DNA of 53,291 bases from Cellulomonas sp. WB94 (GTDB lineage Bacteria; Actinomycetota; Actinomycetes; Actinomycetales; Cellulomonadaceae), in contig NZ_QEES01000006.1 of assembly GCF_003115775.1 (NCBI RefSeq), positions 1-53,291 on the forward strand. The letters are read 5' to 3'. Below, one piece after another: positions 13,895-22,782 of the stretch. The translations under genes and the position numbers were made by a program. The notes under the pieces are model-generated. The model saw nothing but the letters and a program-made list of their open reading frames with translations, had not been told where the DNA came from and did not search any database. Each line of letters starts with the position of its first letter. The stretch's first letter is position 1.

Positions 13895-14241
13895 CCACCA
13901 CGACCCCGGGTGCCGCGCCTGCGAACCCGTCGCCGACCACAGCCGCTGACGTTGAGGAAGCCCTCCACGACGTCATCGACCCCGAGCTCGGCATCAACGT
14001 CGTCGACCTGGGCCTCGTCTACGGCGTCATGGTCGACCAGCAGAACCATGCCGTCATCGACATGACCCTGACGTCGGCGGCCTGCCCGCTCACGGATGTC
14101 ATCGAGGACCAGGCCGGCATGTCGCTCGAGGGCCTCGTCGACGGGTTCCGCATCAACTGGGTGTGGATGCCGCCGTGGGGCCCCGAGAAGATCACGCCCG
14201 ACGGGCGCGAGCAGATGCGGGCGCTCGGCTTCAACATCTGA
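13891..14241 (+). CDS. sufT: MIP18/DUF59 metal-sulfur cluster biosynthesis protein (SufT-like)
   Basis: A 116-residue protein of the DUF59 family: VEEALHDVIDPELGINVVDLGLVYGV, then MTLTSAACPLTD with the conserved Cys, then VWMPPWGPEKITPDGREQMRALGF. Relatives help mature Fe-S proteins. The first 20 residues are Thr/Pro/Ala-rich and variable. It is the last gene of the suf operon and is followed by a short hairpin at its stop codon. The symbol follows the operon context; the biochemical step is not fixed. Confidence 0.88.
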
Positions 14242-14258
14242 CGCCGGACCTGGCGTCA
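14239..14258. terminator. Short hairpin at end of suf operon
   Basis: TGACGCC-N6-GGCGTCA is a perfect 7-bp stem. It includes the sufT stop codon and lies between two convergent genes. No T-run follows, as is usual at this GC content. Confidence 0.4.
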
Positions 14259-14290
14259 GTCAGCTGGTCGGCCTCAGCGGCTGTCCGCGG

Positions 14291-15181
14291 TCAGAGGCTC
14301 GCTGCGCTGAACGTGTCGCACGCCGTGATCGTGCCCTCGGTGTACCCGGTCATGAACCAGCGCTGACGCTCCTCGCTCGACCCGTGCGTCCAGGTGTCGG
14401 GGTTCACGCCGCCGCTCGACTGCTGCTGGATGTGGTCGTCGCCGACGGCCTGCGCGGCGGACAGCGCGTCGGACAGCTCGGTCTGGGTGATCGGGTTGAG
14501 GAAGGTCACACCGGTCTTCGGGTCGACGACGGTCGCGGCATGGCCGGTCCACAGGCCCGCATAGCAGTCGGCCTGCAGCTCGGTCTTCACGGAGTCGGAG
14601 TCGGCCCCCGTGCCCTGGCGGTTCGCCTGGTCCATGACGCCGGTGATCTGCTGGATGTGGTGCCCGTACTCGTGCGCCACGACGTACATCTCGGCGAGCG
14701 CGCCACCCGATGCCCCGTACTGGCTCTGCAACAGGTCGTAGAAGCCGAGGTCGATGTAGATGGCCTTGTCAGGAGGGCAGTAGAACGGGCCCGTCGAAGC
14801 GGACGCGGTCCCGCAGCCCGTCTCCATCGCGGACTCGAAGCTCCAGACGTCCGGCTGCGAGAACGTGAGGTTGTTCGCGGGCAGCGTCTCGGCCCAGTAC
14901 GTGTCGAGCGCATACACCGTCGCGGACAGGCGGCAGTCCCGCTGGGAGTTCGCCTCCGCCGCGCTGCATGTCCCCAGGGTGCTCTCCGTCGCCTGGACGG
15001 CGCCCGGCGCGCCGCCCTGAACGGCGTCGACGACGGGTGTGAGGTTCACCCCGGTCAGCTGCGAGATCACGTAGACCGCGATGGCGAGCAGGCCCACCCC
15101 GCCGCCCGCTGCGGCTCCACGCCTGCCACGACTGGTCTTGACACGGCCGCCCTCGAAGCTGCCACCCTCGGTGAAAGTCAT
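14291..15181 (-). CDS. Neutral zinc metallopeptidase (YpfJ-type), membrane-anchored
   Basis: A 296-residue protein with one transmembrane helix at about residues 24-42 and a polar Gly-rich N-terminus. The exported domain carries a zincin HEYGH motif (H170, E171, H174) and a downstream ELQADCYAGLW block that supplies the third ligand, as in the putative neutral zinc metallopeptidase family. Cysteines C72, C83, C123 and C135 suggest disulfides outside the cell. ATG 15181 has TACTTT (15194-15189) seven nt upstream, so it is probably leaderless. Substrate unknown. Confidence 0.88.
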   Translation of the reverse strand: MTFTEGGSFEGGRVKTSRGRRGAAAGGGVGLLAIAVYVISQLTGVNLTPVVDAVQGGAPGAVQATESTLGTCSAAEANSQRDCRLSATVYALDTYWAETLPANNLTFSQPDVWSFESAMETGCGTASASTGPFYCPPDKAIYIDLGFYDLLQSQYGASGGALAEMYVVAHEYGHHIQQITGVMDQANRQGTGADSDSVKTELQADCYAGLWTGHAATVVDPKTGVTFLNPITQTELSDALSAAQAVGDDHIQQQSSGGVNPDTWTHGSSEERQRWFMTGYTEGTITACDTFSAASL

Positions 15182-15247
15182 GTCGGTCAAAGTACGTCCT
15201 GGCCGCGCAGTCCGCACGGCGTGCGGGGTTGGACTCCAGAGCGAGGC

Positions 15248-15889
15248 TCAGTCGGCGAGTCCGCGCGCAGCCAGCGCGTCGCCGGTCGCCCGGGCGCGCG
15301 CCACGGTGCGGACCGCGGCCGGGACGAGCAGTGCACGCGGAGACCGGTCGAGCCCGCGGGCGCGTGCGGCGTCGCGGGTCTCGGTGAACGTCTCCAGCAG
15401 CGCCGGGATCGCGCGGAGCATGATCCCGACGGCGAGGGCAACGGTCTCGGGCGGCAGCCCGACGTGACGCAGCGGCCGGGCGGCGGTCCCGAGCGCGTCG
15501 AGCATGCGGTCGGCCGGCGTGGTCGCCGTCACGACGGTGGCCGCGAGGACGAGGGTCACGAGGTCGACGGCGACCTCCGCGCCGACCTGCCAGCCGCGCG
15601 CCCACCACTGGTAGCCGCCGAGCAGCGTCGCCGTGAGCAGCACCGGGAGAGTGCTGCGAACCGTCGACCACAGCGGGAGCCGACCGATCGCGGCGGCGCC
15701 GAGCACGGCGACGAGCAGGGCTGCTGCGCTCCCTGGTCCCCGCAGGACGACGACCAGGGCCCCCAGCGTGGCGAGCCCGCCGAGCTTGGCCCCCGGACGG
15801 GCCCGGTGCAGCACCGTCGTGCCTGGGCGGTACAGCCCGAGCGGCCCGGCCCACGGGCTGCGCTGCGTCGGGCGCGCCGGGCGGCTCAC
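15248..15889 (-). CDS. bioN: ECF transporter transmembrane component (BioN/EcfT)
   Basis: A 213-residue membrane protein with about five helices of the CbiQ/EcfT family. The coupling-helix motif is visible as ARARGLDRSPR, with a second ARA element (VARARATGDALAARG). The T-component couples ATP hydrolysis to the substrate-binding BioY. GTG 15889 overlaps the ATPase gene by 4 bp. With bioY and bioM it forms a dedicated biotin uptake operon. Confidence 0.88.
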   Translation of the reverse strand: MSRPARPTQRSPWAGPLGLYRPGTTVLHRARPGAKLGGLATLGALVVVLRGPGSAAALLVAVLGAAAIGRLPLWSTVRSTLPVLLTATLLGGYQWWARGWQVGAEVAVDLVTLVLAATVVTATTPADRMLDALGTAARPLRHVGLPPETVALAVGIMLRAIPALLETFTETRDAARARGLDRSPRALLVPAAVRTVARARATGDALAARGLAD

Positions 15890-16614
15890 GGCGACACCCG
15901 TGGCGCCATCAACGCGCGGTAGGCCTCGACGGCGTCGACCGGGTCGCCGTCGAACACCACAGCGCCCGCGTCGACGACGAGGACCCGGTCGGACCGGGCG
16001 GCGGCGTCCAGGTCGTGCGTGACCTGGAGCACCTGCTGGTCGAGCCCGTCGAGCAGGTCGTCGACGACCCTGCGCCAGCGCAGGTCGAGCAGGGTCGTCG
16101 GCTCGTCGCACACGAGGACCGCCGGCTCGGTCGCGAGGACGCCGGCCAGAGCGAGCAGCTGCTTCTGGCCGCCTGAGAGCGCATGGACCGGGACGTCGCC
16201 GCGACCTGCGAGGCCGAACCTGGCGAGGATCTCGTGGGCACGCTCGGCACGCTCCGCGGTCGGCAGCCCGAGCCGGCGCAGGGACAGCGCGACGTCCTCG
16301 ACGGCGGTCGGCATGACGAGCTGGGCGTCGGGGTCGGTGAAGACGAAGCCGACCCGGCTCCGGACCGCTCGTCCGTCTCGGGCGGTGTCGAGCCCGTCGA
16401 CCCTGACCGTGCCCGACGACGGCAGGACGAGACCGTTCACGAGCCGCGCGAGCGTCGACTTGCCCGACCCGTTCGCCCCGATGACGGCGATCCGCCGTTC
16501 AGCGAGCCGGCACGTCACCGGACCGAGCAGGGTCACGACGTGACTCGTCGGGCCAGCGCCACCGCCGGCGTGCGGGGCGTAGGCGGTGACCGTGACGGCG
16601 TCGAGCTCGATCAT
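15886..16614 (-). CDS. bioM: ECF transporter ATPase (BioM)
   Basis: A 242-residue ABC ATPase: Walker A GANGSGKST, Q-loop GFVFTDPDAQL, signature LSGGQKQLLALAG, Walker B AVLVCDEPTTLLD and H-loop QVTHDLD. The DPDAQL Q-loop is typical of ECF/cobalt-type ATPases. ATG 16614 is 11 bp after the bioY stop, and the 3' end overlaps bioN. Confidence 0.9.
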   Translation of the reverse strand: MIELDAVTVTAYAPHAGGGAGPTSHVVTLLGPVTCRLAERRIAVIGANGSGKSTLARLVNGLVLPSSGTVRVDGLDTARDGRAVRSRVGFVFTDPDAQLVMPTAVEDVALSLRRLGLPTAERAERAHEILARFGLAGRGDVPVHALSGGQKQLLALAGVLATEPAVLVCDEPTTLLDLRWRRVVDDLLDGLDQQVLQVTHDLDAAARSDRVLVVDAGAVVFDGDPVDAVEAYRALMAPRVSP

Positions 16615-16625
16615 GAAGGGCCGTG

Positions 16626-17267
16626 TCAGGGACGGCGCCGGACCATGTCCGGGAACGCCCGGAGCACCGCGCTCGCGACCAGTGCGGCGAGGAGGTTCTT
16701 GATCAGGTCGCCCGGGATGTAGCGCGACCCTGCGACGAGGGCCTCCGAGGCGGACAGGCCGCCACGCCAGCCCATGACCGCGATGCCGATCGGGTGGATC
16801 AGCAGGAGGCTCGCGGCGGTGGCCGAGGCGAACAGGGCCACGTACCGCACCGAGGGACGCAGGCCGCCGGCACGCGTTGCGAGGTACCCCGCGAGCGCGG
16901 CAGCCAGCGGGAACGCGAGCAGGTAGCCGGCCGACAGGCCTGCGAAGACGCCCACCCCACCGGCACCGCCCGAGAAGACCGGGAGTCCCGCGGCCCCCAC
17001 GGCGAGGTACAGCAGGGCGGCCAGGGCCCCACGCCGTGCGCCGAGGACGAGCCCCGCGAGCATGACGCCGAACGTCTGCAGCGTGATGGGCACGGCGCTG
17101 CCGGGGACGGGGATCGCGGGCAGGATCGCGCACACCGCGATGAAGGCCGCGAACGTCGCGACGAGCGCGACGTCGGTGGCCGCCGAGGACCGGGTCACGG
17201 GGACCGCGGGCGCGATGGCGCCACCCAGTCCGAGGGCGGGGTTCGAGCTGTCAGGTGCGTCGGGCAT
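16626..17267 (-). CDS. bioY: Biotin transporter substrate-binding subunit BioY
   Basis: A 213-residue integral membrane S-component with six helices. Family blocks are FAAFIAVCAILPAIPVPGSAVPITLQTFGVMLAGLVLG, LLYLAVGAAGLPVFSGGAGGVGVFAG and the C-terminal GWRGGLSASEALVAGSRYIPGDLIKNLLAAL. ATG 17267 is chosen over upstream frame-open sequence because the family begins close to this point. A -10-like TAGCGT (17359-17354) and an overlapping inverted repeat lie upstream. Confidence 0.92.
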   Translation of the reverse strand: MPDAPDSSNPALGLGGAIAPAVPVTRSSAATDVALVATFAAFIAVCAILPAIPVPGSAVPITLQTFGVMLAGLVLGARRGALAALLYLAVGAAGLPVFSGGAGGVGVFAGLSAGYLLAFPLAAALAGYLATRAGGLRPSVRYVALFASATAASLLLIHPIGIAVMGWRGGLSASEALVAGSRYIPGDLIKNLLAALVASAVLRAFPDMVRRRP

Positions 17268-17329
17268 CGGAGCTCCCAGGGGCTGTGGCACGTCGGTGGA
17301 GGGCCCGGCACGGCGCCCGAAATGACTGT

Positions 17330-17359
17330 GTTGCGGGCCTGCGGCCGTCTGCAACGCTA
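17330..17359 (-). promoter_or_regulatory. Candidate bioY promoter with overlapping inverted repeat
   Basis: GTTGC (17330-17334) and GCAAC (17351-17355) form an inverted repeat with a 16-bp spacer. On the minus strand TAGCGT at 17359-17354 could be the -10 of bioY. The repeat therefore covers the -10 and the expected start, a repressor-like position. Which regulator (BirA-like or other) cannot be read. Confidence 0.35.
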
Positions 17360-17367
17360 GCCGGTCG

Positions 17368-17446
17368 TAGACTGGGGCGCGTTTGTGCCCGCGCCCAACG
17401 GTGGCGCGTGGCGTTCGGAGGAAACCGCAGTCGGCGGTTCGCCGAC
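17368..17446 (+). promoter_or_regulatory. Promoter and leader hairpin of the ABC-F gene
   Basis: TAGACT at 17368-17373 is a -10 candidate that would give a leader of about 80 nt. Inside it GTCGGCG-GTT-CGCCGAC (17430-17446) is a perfect 7-bp stem with a 3-nt loop, ending 3 nt before the Shine-Dalgarno GGAGGG (17450-17455). The hairpin could affect ribosome access or attenuation. Confidence 0.4.
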
Positions 17447-17462
17447 CCCGGAGGGACACCTA

Positions 17463-19061
<1,599 letters not shown>

Positions 19062-19084
19062 CCCACCGCGGGGCGCAACCTCCG

Positions 19085-19930
19085 TCAGCCGAGCTGGGAG
19101 TCGACGAGCGCGTCCTCTTCGTCCTCGGCGCTCGGTGACCTGCGACGCCGCTCGGGTCGGGCCGCCGGGCCTGCGCCTGACCCGTCCACCAGCTCGCGGC
19201 GTGCCATGGCCGTGAAGCCGACGAGCGACCCCAGGGCGAAGGTCCACCACTGGAATGCGTACGACAGGTGCGAGCCGGGGTCGGTGCTGGGCGTCGGCAG
19301 CGTGCCCAGCGCGTGGTCGGGTGCAGGGTCCTCGGCCGCCATCTCGGCGTAGACCTCGTAGGCGCCGGGGGAGCCCGTCGCCGGGACGGCGTCGCCGGCC
19401 TCGAGGACCTGGGCGACCGAGATCGCCTGGACCTGACCGGCCGGTGCGGACCGCGGCGACTGCGCCTCACCGCGGCGCAGGCGCACGGTCACCGTCGCCG
19501 TGCCCGTCGGAGGCGCCGGGACCTGGGCGACCTCGCTGCCGTTCTCGCCCGTCGGGACCCATCCCCGGTCCACGACCAGCACCGCTCCGGCCTCGCCCCC
19601 GTCGGCGACGACGAACGGGACGAGGACGTGGTAGCCGGCCATGCCGCCGATCGGCCTGTTGCGGAGCAGCACGGTCGCGTCGGCCTCGTAGCGACCCGTC
19701 ACGGTCACCTGGCGCCACACCGCGTCGGCGGGCAGCGCCTCGCCCGGCGTCGCGACCAGCGCGGACAGGGGGACGGGCTCAGCCGAGTAGTTGTCCTCGA
19801 TGAGCCGGATCTGCGCGTCACGGGCGACATGCCGGTTCCACTGCCACCGTCCCAGGAACGTGCAGGTGACGCCGAGGGCGAGTGCGAGCAGCAGGAGCGA
19901 CACGGCGCGCCGCACGTGCGGCTTCATCAT
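19085..19930 (-). CDS. SURF1 family cytochrome oxidase assembly protein
   Basis: A 281-residue membrane protein. The N-terminal helix is at about residues 9-25 and is followed by the SURF1 mark LGRWQWNRH. Then come VTVTGRYEADATVLLRNRP and GYHVLVPFV with VLVVDRGWVPTG, and a C-terminal LSYAFQWWTFALGSLVGF helix. SURF1 aids heme a3 insertion or assembly of aa3 oxidase. The N-terminus overlaps the stop of the small protein upstream (ATGA). The C-terminal tail is acidic (SAEDEEDALVDSQLG). Confidence 0.93.
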   Translation of the reverse strand: MMKPHVRRAVSLLLLALALGVTCTFLGRWQWNRHVARDAQIRLIEDNYSAEPVPLSALVATPGEALPADAVWRQVTVTGRYEADATVLLRNRPIGGMAGYHVLVPFVVADGGEAGAVLVVDRGWVPTGENGSEVAQVPAPPTGTATVTVRLRRGEAQSPRSAPAGQVQAISVAQVLEAGDAVPATGSPGAYEVYAEMAAEDPAPDHALGTLPTPSTDPGSHLSYAFQWWTFALGSLVGFTAMARRELVDGSGAGPAARPERRRRSPSAEDEEDALVDSQLG

Positions 19931-20211
19931 CCGTCGGCCGCGGGGAGAGCGTCGGCAGGCAGGCCGTCCGCCGGAAGGTCGGCCCCGGGCAGCTCGCTCG
20001 CGGGGACGACGTCCCGCAGGAACGAACGGGCGCCGAGGAACTCCTCGAGCTGCGCGCGGTGGCCGTCGCACGCGAGCCAGACCTTGCGGCGCTCGGCGGT
20101 GTGCAGCTTCGGGTTGTTCCAGAGCAGACCCCAGGTGGCTTCCTCGCGGCAGCCGCGCGCGCTGCAGACGAGGTCCCGGACGGCGTCCGGTGTGGGAACG
20201 GACAGGGTCAT
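19927..20211 (-). CDS. Small Cys/His protein of unknown function
   Basis: A 94-residue protein I do not recognise by function. It has CSARGC (C16, C21) and later ACDGHR, which together look like a C-C...C-H zinc site around WGLLWNNPKLHTAERRKVW. The C-terminal third is Pro/Ala/Asp low complexity (a repeated LPADGLPADALPA pattern). It sits between DUF3099 and SURF1 with 4-bp overlaps on both sides, so the three are one transcription unit. Co-expression with SURF1 suggests, without proving, a link to oxidase or metal handling. Confidence 0.75.
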   Translation of the reverse strand: MTLSVPTPDAVRDLVCSARGCREEATWGLLWNNPKLHTAERRKVWLACDGHRAQLEEFLGARSFLRDVVPASELPGADLPADGLPADALPAADG

Positions 20212-20537
20212 CGCTTGCCTCCATCGAGCTGACCGGTACCCGTGCCGGGTCCGAGGGTGCGGGTGTCGACGACCTCCACTGCGTCGTCGCGCCGTTCGCG
20301 GCCGGCATTCGCGAGGATGACCGCGATGTAGGGCAGGACGACGGCGGCGACGAGCAGGATGACCGACAGCCACACGGGCATCCGGTTCCACAGGATGACG
20401 ACGAGGAGGAAGCACACGACCCGGACACCCATCTGGACGAGGTATCGGCGGGTGCGCCGCGCGATGTCGTCGGCCAGAGGGTCGGCGGCGGTCGTGATCC
20501 GGTGCACCTCGCCGGCGCCCGGTCGCTTCCTTCTCAC
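20208..20537 (-). CDS. DUF3099 family small membrane protein
   Basis: A 109-residue protein: a polar N-terminus with HRITTAADPLADDIARRTRRYLVQMGVR, then two hydrophobic helices (VCFLLVVILW; WLSVILLVAAVVLPYIAVIL), then a polar tail. This is the layout of actinobacterial DUF3099. GTG 20537 has TAGGAT (20549-20544) six nt upstream; the gap also contains GGGAGG, so leaderless and SD-led initiation cannot be separated. First gene of the unit leading to SURF1. Confidence 0.8.
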   Translation of the reverse strand: MRRKRPGAGEVHRITTAADPLADDIARRTRRYLVQMGVRVVCFLLVVILWNRMPVWLSVILLVAAVVLPYIAVILANAGRERRDDAVEVVDTRTLGPGTGTGQLDGGKR

Positions 20538-20688
20538 CTCCCGATCCTAGACCGGCATGCTGTGGTCGATCCGGCGCTCGTTCCGGCCGGCGGCTGTGCG
20601 CCGTTGTGCTCACCGGACAACTCGAGGGTCCGAGCGTGAGGTCCGTCGCGCGGCGCCCAGTGCCTTCGGTCGGATAGCGTCGGTTCTC

Positions 20689-21420
20689 GTGCCAGACATC
20701 ACAGCGGGTGGACCCGCACCACGAAGCGTGCTCGTCACCGGGGCGAACCGGGGGATCGGCCGGGCGATCGCCGAGCGTTTCGTCGCGGCAGGCGACAGGG
20801 TCGCGACGATCTACCGCAGCGGGAACCTGCCGGACGGAGTCTTCGGCGCGATCGGCGACGTGCGCGACTCGGCGTCCGTCGACGCGGCGTTCAGCGCCAT
20901 CGAGGCCGAGCACGGACCCGTCGAGGTCCTCGTCGCGAATGCCGGCATCACGCGCGACCAGCTCGTCCTGCGGATGACCGACGAGGAGTTCGAGGATGTC
21001 ATCGACGTCAACCTCACGGGTGCGTTCCGGGTCGTGCGTCGTGCGTCCAAGGGCATGATCCGCCTCCGTCGCGGACGCATCATCCTCATCTCGTCGGTCG
21101 TCGGGCTGTACGGATCGCCCGGCCAGGTCAACTACTCGGCGTCGAAGGCCGGGCTCGTCGGCATGGCTCGCTCGCTCACGCGCGAGCTGGGCGGGCGCGG
21201 CATCACCGCGAACGTCGTGGCGCCGGGCTTCGTCGAGACGGCGATGACCGCCGAGCTGCCTGAGGCACGTCAGGACGCGTACCGCGCCGCGATCCCGCTC
21301 GCGCGGTTCGCGCTGCCCGACGAGGTCGCCGCTGCCGTCCAGTTCCTCGCGTCCGCGGACGCCGGCTACATCAGCGGCGCGGTGATCCCCGTCGACGGTG
21401 GCCTTGGCATGGGCCACTGA
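20689..21420 (+). CDS. fabG: Beta-ketoacyl-ACP reductase FabG (MabA-like SDR)
   Basis: A 243-residue short-chain dehydrogenase. It has TGANRGIG (residues 17-24) for NADP(H), VANAGIT, catalytic Ser in ISSVVGLYGSPGQ, and Tyr/Lys in NYSASKAGL. The C-terminal ISGAVIPVDGGLGMGH is typical of FabG. GTG 20689 follows TAGCGT (20675-20680) by 8 nt with no Shine-Dalgarno, so it is probably leaderless. Upstream sequence 20538-20688 shows nothing else of note. No inhA-like gene follows, so assignment to fatty-acid elongation rests on sequence alone. Confidence 0.88.
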   Translation: MPDITAGGPAPRSVLVTGANRGIGRAIAERFVAAGDRVATIYRSGNLPDGVFGAIGDVRDSASVDAAFSAIEAEHGPVEVLVANAGITRDQLVLRMTDEEFEDVIDVNLTGAFRVVRRASKGMIRLRRGRIILISSVVGLYGSPGQVNYSASKAGLVGMARSLTRELGGRGITANVVAPGFVETAMTAELPEARQDAYRAAIPLARFALPDEVAAAVQFLASADAGYISGAVIPVDGGLGMGH

Positions 21421-21452
21421 CGACTCGTCGGTGCGGCCGAAGATCCCCAGGG

Positions 21453-21470
21453 CGACTCAGCGCTGAGTCG
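21453..21470. promoter_or_regulatory. Perfect 18-bp palindrome upstream of sixA
   Basis: CGACTCAGC followed directly by GCTGAGTCG is a perfect palindrome with no spacer. It lies 33 bp after fabG and 46 bp before the sixA start. It could be a regulator dimer site or part of fabG termination. Confidence 0.4.
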
Positions 21471-21516
21471 GCTCGTCCGCGTGACGCGGGAGCCCGAGCG
21501 ATGCGACTCTAGGGGC

Positions 21517-22038
21517 GTGGAAGACCTCAGCGCCTCGCGCCGTATCGTCCTGCTCCGTCATGCCAAGGCGGAGCACGGGGGCGACCTCGCCGACCACCTG
21601 CGTCCGTTGTCGCTCGTCGGTCGCCGCCAGGCGACCGGGGTCGGGGCCACGCTGCGGACCGCCGGGGTGATCCCCGAGCTCGTGCTCTGCTCGTCGTCGC
21701 TGCGGACCCGTCAGACCTGGGACCTCGTGCGCTCGTCGCTCGGCACGCAGCCGACGGTGGAGCTCAGCGACACGCTGTACTCAGCCGGGGTCCGGGCGTT
21801 GCTGGACGTCGTCCGTGCGGTGCCGGCGGACGTCCGCACCGTCCTGGTCGTCGGCCACGAGCCCACGGTCTCTGAGGCCGCAGCGACACTGGCCGGACCG
21901 GGGTCGGACGAGCCGTGCGTGGCGCGGGTGCGCGTCGGGATGCCGACCGGCAGCTACTCCGTCCTCGAGACGGACGTCGACTGGGCGCTGCTCGAGCCCG
22001 ACGGGGCGCGGCTGCTCCGGCTCGTGACGCCGGCCTGA
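21517..22038 (+). CDS. sixA: SixA-type phosphohistidine phosphatase (histidine phosphatase superfamily)
   Basis: A 173-residue protein with the RHAKAE motif at residues 14-19 (His15 is the phosphate acceptor). The second-half catalytic His is in VVGHEPTVSEAAATLAG. Length and lack of cap insertions fit SixA rather than phosphoglycerate mutase. The GTG at 21517 is chosen because MEDLSASRRIVLLRHAK puts the first strand near the N-terminus. GTG 21481 is a possible longer start, since neither has a clear Shine-Dalgarno. Physiological substrate unknown. Confidence 0.85.
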   Translation: MEDLSASRRIVLLRHAKAEHGGDLADHLRPLSLVGRRQATGVGATLRTAGVIPELVLCSSSLRTRQTWDLVRSSLGTQPTVELSDTLYSAGVRALLDVVRAVPADVRTVLVVGHEPTVSEAAATLAGPGSDEPCVARVRVGMPTGSYSVLETDVDWALLEPDGARLLRLVTPA

Positions 22039-22067
22039 GAGGGCGGCGCACGACGTCCAGCGGGGGG

Positions 22068-22739
22068 CTAGGTGCCGGACGCCGTGCGGAACGGAGCGAG
22101 CGCGAGCACGTCGTCGAGCCGGCCTTGCACGGCTGCGTCGGCGCGATCGGCCAGGACCGGCTTGGCGTTGAACGCGATCCCGAACCCGGCGACAGCGAGC
22201 ATGTCGACGTCGTTCGCCCCGTCGCCGATCGCGATCGTGCGTTCCAGCGGGATCGCGTCGTCCGCCGCGAAGCTCCGCAGGGCTTCGGCCTTCCCGGCCC
22301 GGTCGACGACCGGACCCCGGACGCGACCGGTGAGCACACCGCCCACGACCTCGAGCCCGTTCGCGCGGTAGCGCGTGACGCCCAGCCGATCCGCGAGCGG
22401 CCCGACGACCTCGAGGAAGCCGCCCGACACGAGCGCGACGGGCCACCCACGCCTCGCGAGCTCAGCGAGCAGCTCCTCGGCACCCGGGGTCAGGGTCACC
22501 TCGGCCAGGACGTCCGGGAAGACGCTCACCGGTAGGCCGGCCAGCGTCGCGACCCGGGCGTGCAGCGACGCGGCGAAGTCCAGCTCGCCCCGCATCGCGC
22601 GCTCGGTGATGTCGGCGACCTCGGCACGCGAGCCCGCGTGCGCAGCAAGGAGCTCGATGACCTCGGCCGTGATGAGGGTCGAGTCGACGTCCAGCACGAC
22701 GAGGCGTCGGTCGTCCAGGCCAGGGGGCAACGGGGTCAC
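22068..22739 (-). CDS. serB: Phosphoserine phosphatase
   Basis: A 223-residue HAD hydrolase for the last step of serine synthesis. Motif I is VLDVDST (D17, D19), ELDFAASLHARVATLAGLP follows, motif II is LVSGGF, and motif III is the Lys in AGKAEALR with GDGANDVDML. There is no ACT domain, so it is the short form. GTG 22739 has TACCCT (22752-22747) seven nt upstream and is probably leaderless. Confidence 0.93.
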   Translation of the reverse strand: MTPLPPGLDDRRLVVLDVDSTLITAEVIELLAAHAGSRAEVADITERAMRGELDFAASLHARVATLAGLPVSVFPDVLAEVTLTPGAEELLAELARRGWPVALVSGGFLEVVGPLADRLGVTRYRANGLEVVGGVLTGRVRGPVVDRAGKAEALRSFAADDAIPLERTIAIGDGANDVDMLAVAGFGIAFNAKPVLADRADAAVQGRLDDVLALAPFRTASGT

Positions 22740-22782
22740 GCAGGTGAGGGTAGTGCTCCGACGCGGTGGGCGCGGCGACCGT

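Noticed and set aside
14096-15922. 608-codon plus-strand frame across the metallopeptidase and bioN
   Set aside because: Shadow frame; the minus strand has motif-bearing proteins and start signals.
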